Notes under the pieces: model-generated
Database searches by the model: none
Seen by the model: the letters and a program-made list of their open reading frames with translations, nothing else
What the model was told of the DNA's origin: nothing
Part shown: positions 58,493 to 64,000 of the stretch, piece after piece
Layout of the letters: every line of letters starts with the position of its first letter
Position numbering within the stretch: position 1 is the first letter of the stretch
Position numbers and translations under genes: made by a program
Assembly (NCBI GenBank): GCA_911728435.2
Contig: OU452208.1
Span: 186,001-250,000 of the forward strand
Origin: Apoderus coryli
Lineage: Eukaryota > Arthropoda > Insecta > Coleoptera > Attelabidae
Reading direction: 5' to 3'
Length of the DNA stretch: 64,000 nucleotides

Positions 58493-59066
58493 AACATAGA
58501 GAAAAAATAATTGGAAACACAAAAAGTTCATAGATGTGTGATTAACATATTGTAATAATTGTACAATGAAATGTTTTGTTATTTTAAGAAATAAAAACTC
58601 GCTATTATTACGTGTGTTTCATTTAACTGTTATTAAAATGCTGGAAAAATAAATAAAATGATGATGATAGATCTTTCTGATTATTGGATGAAAAAAATAT
58701 TTGACCTTAATTTTTATTCAGTTTGGATTTTAAAAGTGGATGCAAAAATTCCAACCCTACATTAATATATATTTGGCGAATCAGTTCTGAGTATTGAAAT
58801 TATTGATAACTTCGAAAATAAACTCGCATATATCCGACCAGTTGCCAGCGAAACCATATGGAAATCCTGCTTCAGAGGCTTGTCACTGTATTAAATACTT
58901 AACTCAAGAAAACTAGTTGGGTTCGATTTAAAGTATTTAATAACAAATAAAATAATAGTAATTAACATTATACAAGCGTTCTTAGATTATTACATGTTAC
59001 TAGTTAGGCGGTTAGGCGCGATCTTCTATCAGTTGACGTTCTGTCGTCTAGCAATGACAGTTCTAT
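58493..59066. other. Unassigned spacer
   Basis: AT-rich, no coding frame or paired ends seen. It separates the 2.7 kb TIR element from the P-like element terminus at 59067. Confidence 0.45.
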
Positions 59067-60700
59067 CATAGAATAAGAAAGCTAGCTAACCAGAAGTTTG
59101 ACTTGACGATTTCGGTGGGATTTAGTGTTCGTTCGCGCGATTTTGTGCGCAAGCTGTCAAGTTGGGTAAAATTCCAATATGGACGAATATTAATGATTGT
59201 TTACATTCGTTTATTTCATTTTCTAAAAAGTTTTCAACGTTTTTCCATTTTTATTAGTTATTTGGTTATAAGATTTATTTAATTCTAGTTTTAAGAACAG
59301 TAGTGTAATAGTGTTTATTTAATAAGTGTTACTGAAAGCATAAATCAATAATTGTGTACATAAGTAAATCTTTGGTGAAAGACAATGCCAAATTCTTGTA
59401 GTGTTAACGGTTGTGACAACAACAGCCGCAAAACTGGAAACTTAATAAGTTATTTCAGAATTCCGAGTGATCCAATAAGGTATGTATGTACCTACACAAA
59501 AAGTTGCATGTTTTAGCTATTTTGTAAATAATTTTAAAGGCAACTTCAATGGTTGGAAAACATTGGCAGGTTAGACTTGATGTCGAACGAACCGGAGAAA
59601 GTGTCTAACCGCAAAGTTTGTAGCGAACATTTTGAGAAGAAAATGTTTGCCGGTTTTGGCAACAGCAAGCTGAAAAATGAAGCCATACCAACTATTTTTA
59701 AAAAGGTGGCTAGCAAACAAGGTAAATGTTTAATGAATGTTGTGTCAGTCGTATGTACATATTTAATTAATTTATTTTAAGTGCGCGCCGATTCACCACA
59801 ACCATCGACGTCAGGCATGATTTCGGATGGATCTTCTCTGGTTTTTGATGACCTGCATTTGGAAAAAAACCCTTTAGTTACTTTTAACTATAAATTCTAT
59901 CTTCATGTATTAGATTAGATATCTGAGCAATCTCCAAGAAAAAAAGCCTTGAGACTGGAGGTGAAGAACCTTAAGAGAAAGTTTGACAGAATTTCGGAAT
60001 CATCGGAACTTTCGAACAGACCTTTCAATAAAGAAGATTTCATTGAGTTTGTTAAAACTAATTTTAAGGAAGGCTTGGCTAATTTTGTAATTATGCAGTA
60101 CAATTTATCCAACAAATCATTGCAAGGTCGGAGATATACAAGTGAGTACAAGAAATTTGCCCTAACTGTATATTTTCTTGGACCTAAACTATATCGACAC
60201 TTACAAGACATTTTTTTTTTTTGCCTTGTAAGTCAACCCTCTGGACAATAACTTCTGAATGGCATATTTTTTCTGGCTTAAATGATTTTATTTTTAAAAC
60301 AATTTCACTCAAAATTAACAATTTAGAACCGAGTGCTAAAACCTGTATAATTTGCATAGATGAAATGCCATTAAAGACGAACTTGTTTTACAATAGAAGT
60401 AAGGATTATGTTATTGGTTTTCACCAAAATAATGGTTCTCGGAGTTACGATCCTGCTAATTCTGCTTTAGTTTTAATGGCAAGGGGAATCAGGCACAAAT
60501 GGAAGCAACCTTTAGCATTTTTTTTTATCCACAATTCATGTAAAGTTGAATATTTGAAAGACATTATATTTCAAACAATAAAAAAATGTCATTTAATTGG
60601 GCTTAATGTGCGGGGTATAGTGAGTGATCAAGGATCCAACTTTTTAGCTTTCTCACAGCAAAAGTTTCTTAAAATCATTTGTGTAGCGTAAACTATTTTG
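59067..60700 (+). mobile_element. Truncated P-element-superfamily transposon (THAP type)
   Basis: The proposed left end is CATAGAATAAGAAAGCTA at 59067, beginning with CA as P-type termini do. The same 18 bp opens the palindrome at 36924. The transposase gene starts 318 bp further in. I found no inverted copy of this terminus downstream to 64000, and the transposase frame is lost near 60690, so the 3' part is missing. Confidence 0.7.
59385..60690 (+). pseudogene. P-element-type transposase with N-terminal THAP domain
   Basis: Exon 1 (59385-59479) and exon 2 (59540-59721) join through GT-AG to a THAP zinc domain: C5, C10, W37, C59 and H62 form the C2CH signature, and NEAIPTIF gives the AVPTIF-like end box. 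From 59782 a third exon continues, but a TAG interrupts it near 59913 unless a small intron removes it. After that come a basic coiled segment (RLEVKNLKRKFDRIS), YTSEYKKFALTVYFLGPKLY, a frameshift within a 13-base T run near 60211, and LWTITSEWHIFSGLNDFIFK. CIICIDEMPLKTN holds the first catalytic Asp of the RNase H-like fold and GIVSDQGSNF the second. The frame ends 15 residues later, before the third acidic position. It resembles P transposase and vertebrate THAP9. Confidence 0.88.
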
Positions 60701-60835
60701 TTACGCCTGTTGAAATTCAAATTTCCCGCTTAGTGTTTTCGTTAATTTATAAGTGACATTGTTGATTGTTGACATAAGTCGATTTCCTGTTAGCTGTAAG
60801 AATTAAGAAATGAATGCATGTAAATGCAGATAATA

Positions 60836-61177
60836 AGGAGTTAAAGTTGTTCATGAGACAAGAACGTATACGTATCTATTGACAGCTAGGCATGCGCAAA
60901 TGAAATTTTCATCTCGTTTGCGGATACGTATCCCGTATCCATACGGTCTCTTGCGTGTCATTCAGACGAGAACGCATTCTACCGGAAATCCTCGATTGTA
61001 TGACCGGAGGTATCCGTACGAGTTAAACAAATATAAACATAACCTAAGAAAAATGCGTTACGTTGCTAATCAAACTTTAACTCATTTTCGGTCCTAGATT
61101 TTTCAATTGACTTATCCTAAATAATTTCCGTTACGTCAGCATAGATACGTCTCGTCTCGTGTACAGCTTTAACTCCC
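60836..61177. mobile_element. 342 bp MITE with TAATA target duplication
   Basis: TAATA at 60831-60835 and 61178-61182 flanks an element that begins AGGAGTTAAAG and ends CTTTAACTCCC. The inverted ends extend with gaps through ATGAGACAAGAACGTAT / ACACGAGACGAGACGTAT and GTATCTAT, about 45 bp. The interior has GC-richer palindromic pieces such as CGGATACGTATCCCGTATCC. No protein is encoded; the small frame at 60879-61097 is a by-product. Confidence 0.8.
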
Positions 61178-61288
61178 TAATAAAAGTTGTAAGATCATCA
61201 TTTGAACCCTTCCCACGTAGCTGATATTGCATTATAAAGACGCTTAGAGGTAGTTGTCTGGAGGCCTTTAAAGCTCTGTGATACTTTT

Positions 61289-61383
61289 AAAACTTAACAT
61301 GATTCTCGCAGTAATCATGATTCTGAGATATGATTAAAACAAAACATCATTCTCGTAGTAATCATGATTATGTGACTAGACAC
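61289..61383. repeat. Two imperfect 47 bp tandem copies
   Basis: The copies begin at 61289 and 61336. They share CATTCTCG-AGTAATCATGATT and the AAAAC start, with substitutions elsewhere. Each contains the palindrome AATCATGATT. A regulatory role cannot be inferred. Confidence 0.7.
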
Positions 61384-61590
61384 TATTTACGAACGCATTG
61401 GGTAAGCACGTTTTTCTGATACAATTCATAGGTTATATTCTATCAAAGCTATAAATAACTAGGCAATATTTATATTGTTTTGGAAATATTTTTTTTTTTG
61501 AGTTTTTAACCCCTTCTACACGGTGGAATTCAAAAAATTCATGAAACAGACCTCATATATAATATGATATGGAGAGCTAATTAAAAAACC
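61384..61590. other. Unassigned spacer before the LINE
   Basis: Low-complexity AT-rich sequence with a T10 run near 61491. The LINE 5' truncation point lies somewhere near 61500-61597. Confidence 0.4.
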
Positions 61591-61596
61591 TACTAA

Positions 61597-63441
61597 TTGA
61601 CAACACATTACATTACATATTTGAAAAATATGACAACATCTGCAATTAGTCAAGAAAAAAAATGCTATTTGGAATACTGCACAAACATTTATAAATCTAA
61701 CCCCAAAGCCCTCTGGAAAAATCTCAGAAATCTCGATATTTATAGTAAGAAACCTATAAATAATATTCCTCAGGAATTGAATCATCCCCAAAATATCAAC
61801 AATTACTTTTTACAACATTTAAATTATACACTCCCAGATATTGAACTGGTAAATTATTATAATAACAACAAAAAGTGCAATTTTGAGCAGTTGTTTGAGT
61901 TTTCATTAGTTGATGAGTATGCAGTTAAGGATTTTCTTTTGCAGATTAAAACAAATGCAATTGGCCCTGATCGGATAAATGTTGACATGCTGTTGTTCTG
62001 TTGTCCTCGTATACTTCCTTTTATCACACATATAGTTAATTCTTGTTTATTGTCTGGTGTCTTCCCCGATCTCTGGAAGATCAGTAAAGTTATTCCGCTG
62101 GTCAAGATTAAGGATGCCATTGATTTTGGTAACCTTCGCCCAATATCTATAATGTCACCTCTTTCGAAAATTTTGGAAAAGGTCATGGCCACACAAATTA
62201 AATTTCATTTAACAACACATAATATACTACCGTCAACACAGTCCGGGTTTCGTAAGGGCTTTAGTTGTACGACTGCACTTCTTGATATTGTAGACGACAT
62301 TTTGCGTGACCTGGATGGTGGTAAATCTTCTACTCTACTTCTAATTGATTACTCTAAAGCATTTGATACTATCAGTCACGATATTCTATTAGCGATCCTC
62401 AATTTCTCAGGTTTCTCTTCAGGTGCTATAGATTTTCTCTACAGTTATCTACATGGTCGTAGTCAGTTCGTGGAAACTCAAAATGGTTGTTCTGACATAG
62501 GAGGCATATATTGCGGTGTTCCACAAGGATCGATTCTGGGTCCCTTACTTTTTTGCTTATATACATCAAATCTTCCATCTTGTCTAAATTTTTGTAGCCC
62601 CTATATGTACGCGGACGATAGTCAACTTAGATTTTCATTTTATACAGAGGATATCGTCAACGCATGTGAACAAATACAACGAGATTTGACGTCACTTTTG
62701 TCTTGGTCAGATAGACATAATTTAAAAATAAATCCATCCAAGACAAAGATGTTGGCGTTTGGTAGGAACAAGACGTTGGTTCATCAGGGTCTTATAGTTA
62801 GCATTGGCGACACACCTATAACCTATTTTAATTCAGCTAGGAATTTGGGAGTTGAGATGGATTCGGATCTCCGTTTTACAGGCCATGTCACAAAATGTAT
62901 CAGTAAGGCCTATTCTGCTTTGAAAATGCTGTACCCACACAGACATAGTCTCACTAAGCATTTGAAAATCAAACTCACAGATGCACTTGTTTTAAGTAGC
63001 TTTAATTACTGTGATATTGTCTACGGCCCTTGTTTACTTCAGTCTGATAAGGATCGTATTCAAAGGGTGCAAAAGTCTTGCTTGAGATACATATACGGTA
63101 TTAGGAAGTATGATCCAATAAGTCACAAATTGATCTGCGCAAAATGGCTGTCAATGAAAGATAGAAGATTTCATCATGCTGCCTGTTTTTATCATTCATT
63201 GATACTTCACGAACATCCTCCATATTTATATCAGAAAATTGGCTTTAGATCTGACGTGCATAACCTCAACCTCAGGTTTAGAGGACTTTTATCGCCACCT
63301 CCTCACCGTACATTGTTGTTCGAGCGCTCATTTACTTACAACATTTATTGCACGTATAACGGAATTCCGCATAATTATAAGACTTATAAGCCTTCGACGT
63401 TTCGATTAGTACTACGAAAAAGTCTATTGAATTTGGTATAG
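61597..63441 (+). CDS. LINE reverse transcriptase ORF, 5'-truncated but open
   Basis: 614 codons without a stop. The frame opens at a TTG; the first ATG is at 61630. Residues 1-120 are the pre-RT linker (YKSNPKALWKNLRNL). RT signatures by residue: NLRPISIMSPLSKILEKVM at 179-197, QSGFRKGFSCTTALLDIVDD at 215-234, DYSKAFDTISHD at 251-262 with the first catalytic Asp, GVPQGSILGPLLFCLYTSNL at 307-326, YMYADDSQL with the catalytic YADD at 338-341, and NPSKTKMLAFG. A C-terminal region with IQRVQKSCLRYIYG and a 3' tail typical of jockey- or CR1-like elements follows. The endonuclease and any ORF1 are absent, so it cannot move alone, yet the RT core keeps all catalytic residues. It lacks the decay of the other LINEs here and is likely the youngest of them. 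Confidence 0.9.
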   Translation: MTTHYITYLKNMTTSAISQEKKCYLEYCTNIYKSNPKALWKNLRNLDIYSKKPINNIPQELNHPQNINNYFLQHLNYTLPDIELVNYYNNNKKCNFEQLFEFSLVDEYAVKDFLLQIKTNAIGPDRINVDMLLFCCPRILPFITHIVNSCLLSGVFPDLWKISKVIPLVKIKDAIDFGNLRPISIMSPLSKILEKVMATQIKFHLTTHNILPSTQSGFRKGFSCTTALLDIVDDILRDLDGGKSSTLLLIDYSKAFDTISHDILLAILNFSGFSSGAIDFLYSYLHGRSQFVETQNGCSDIGGIYCGVPQGSILGPLLFCLYTSNLPSCLNFCSPYMYADDSQLRFSFYTEDIVNACEQIQRDLTSLLSWSDRHNLKINPSKTKMLAFGRNKTLVHQGLIVSIGDTPITYFNSARNLGVEMDSDLRFTGHVTKCISKAYSALKMLYPHRHSLTKHLKIKLTDALVLSSFNYCDIVYGPCLLQSDKDRIQRVQKSCLRYIYGIRKYDPISHKLICAKWLSMKDRRFHHAACFYHSLILHEHPPYLYQKIGFRSDVHNLNLRFRGLLSPPPHRTLLFERSFTYNIYCTYNGIPHNYKTYKPSTFRLVLRKSLLNLV

Positions 63442-63508
63442 ATATTGTTTGATAATTTTGTTTTTGGTGTTTATTATCTATTTTATAATTGTGTTGTCCA
63501 GATGGTAT

Positions 63509-63532
63509 TTATATATATATATATATATATAA
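63509..63532. repeat. (TA)n microsatellite
   Basis: About 11 TA dinucleotides within the LINE 3' UTR. Confidence 0.9.
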
Positions 63533-63713
63533 TCTTCTTTTTGGGTTATAAATAATTATATTTCATTTTCTGGGTTAGGATACACATATCAGTTTTACTG
63601 CCTCCTAACCCTTTTTGCAGATATTTTTTTTTTCTTGTGTATGTTATAATTTTTTGTATATTATGTTGTATATTATGTCTGCAAATAAACTGTTTATTAT
63701 TATTATTATTATT

Positions 63714-64000
63714 TGCAAAAATTTCTAAATGCTGACCAATGATAACATTCTGTTTTGTTTAAATTTTTTTTTGTACACACATTTATAGATATTTATGTAG
63801 CTATTATTATGTTTTTATTATATATTAAAATAAACTACGTATGTTTTATACTTTGGGTTACCGACGTGTATGTACATAAGTACGAATGAGACGAAATAAA
63901 TATTATTATAATAAAGTTTTTTTTTAAATTAAACATATTTTTTTTATTGCGAAAGTTGCGCGAAAATATTCCGCTTATGTGAAATTGTGTACTATTTTAA
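63714..64000. other. Unassigned window end
   Basis: AT-rich with T8-T9 runs. I see no coding frame, repeat end or RNA gene. Confidence 0.5.

Larger units (their letters stand above)
61560..63713 (+). mobile_element. 5'-truncated LINE with (TTA)n tail
   Basis: This unit covers the RT frame, a 250 bp 3' UTR and the tail AATAAACTG followed by TTATTATTATTATTATT at 63693-63712. The left boundary is uncertain because 5' truncation leaves no signature. A simple TA repeat at about 63509-63532 lies inside the 3' UTR. Confidence 0.8.

Noticed and set aside
59782..59935. Reading the P-like third exon as intact via a small intron removing the TAG
   Set aside because: An acceptor-like TTAG exists, but I see no good donor with an in-frame result, and a separate T-run frameshift breaks the frame anyway.
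1..64000. tRNA, rRNA or other structural RNA genes
   Set aside because: No cloverleaf, A/B box pair or rRNA-like sequence was recognised. The only tRNA-like match is the 11-base copia primer site.

Overview
The window looks like a heterochromatin-to-gene boundary from a large, AT-rich, transposon-laden animal genome, most likely an insect. The gene has GT-AG introns. The transposon set (Ty1/copia, several jockey-like LINEs, an R1-like LINE fragment, Tc1, a THAP-type P element) fits an arthropod. A beetle is plausible, but nothing in the window fixes the order or species. There is no prokaryotic gene organisation.

Layout. Positions 1-31344 are one head-to-tail satellite array with a 147-148 bp monomer, carrying nested higher-order duplications (about 0.83, 1.18, 1.74, 1.91, 2.30 and 2.62 kb) and a roughly 5 kb block repeated 19.6 kb away. 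The array stops at the outer edge of a minus-strand Ty1/copia retrotransposon (31345-35832). That element has two LTRs differing by about 3%, a primer site matching initiator tRNA-Met and a nearly intact gag-pol frame with two in-frame stops and one 3' frameshift. A 1.04 kb terminal-inverted-repeat (TIR) element follows at 36147-37184 and contains a 38 bp palindrome.

The only host gene is the small clamp-loader subunit RFC5 (37650-55707, plus strand). I could assemble it completely: eight exons, in phase, 329 codons. Exons 1-5 are compact. Intron 5 (4.7 kb) and intron 7 (12.1 kb) are filled with decayed LINEs, a Tc1/mariner-type fragment and nested TIR elements. In intron 7 a CAGGGTGT-ended element carries a minus-strand jockey-like LINE and abuts a Tc1 element. 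The Tc1 transposase frame is itself split by a plus-strand jockey-like LINE.

Downstream of RFC5 lie a 2.7 kb TIR element with AACGTTTATAAA-type subterminal repeats (55796-58492), a truncated P-element-superfamily transposase with a THAP domain (59385-60690), a 342 bp MITE with a 5 bp target duplication, and a 5'-truncated LINE with a 614-codon open reverse-transcriptase frame (61597-63441). Apart from RFC5 every coding-looking segment is a mobile element or a satellite artefact. I did not find an unknown multi-gene system. The most unusual signals are the satellite-copia boundary without a target duplication, the P-like terminus palindrome, and the nested transposons inside an essential gene.
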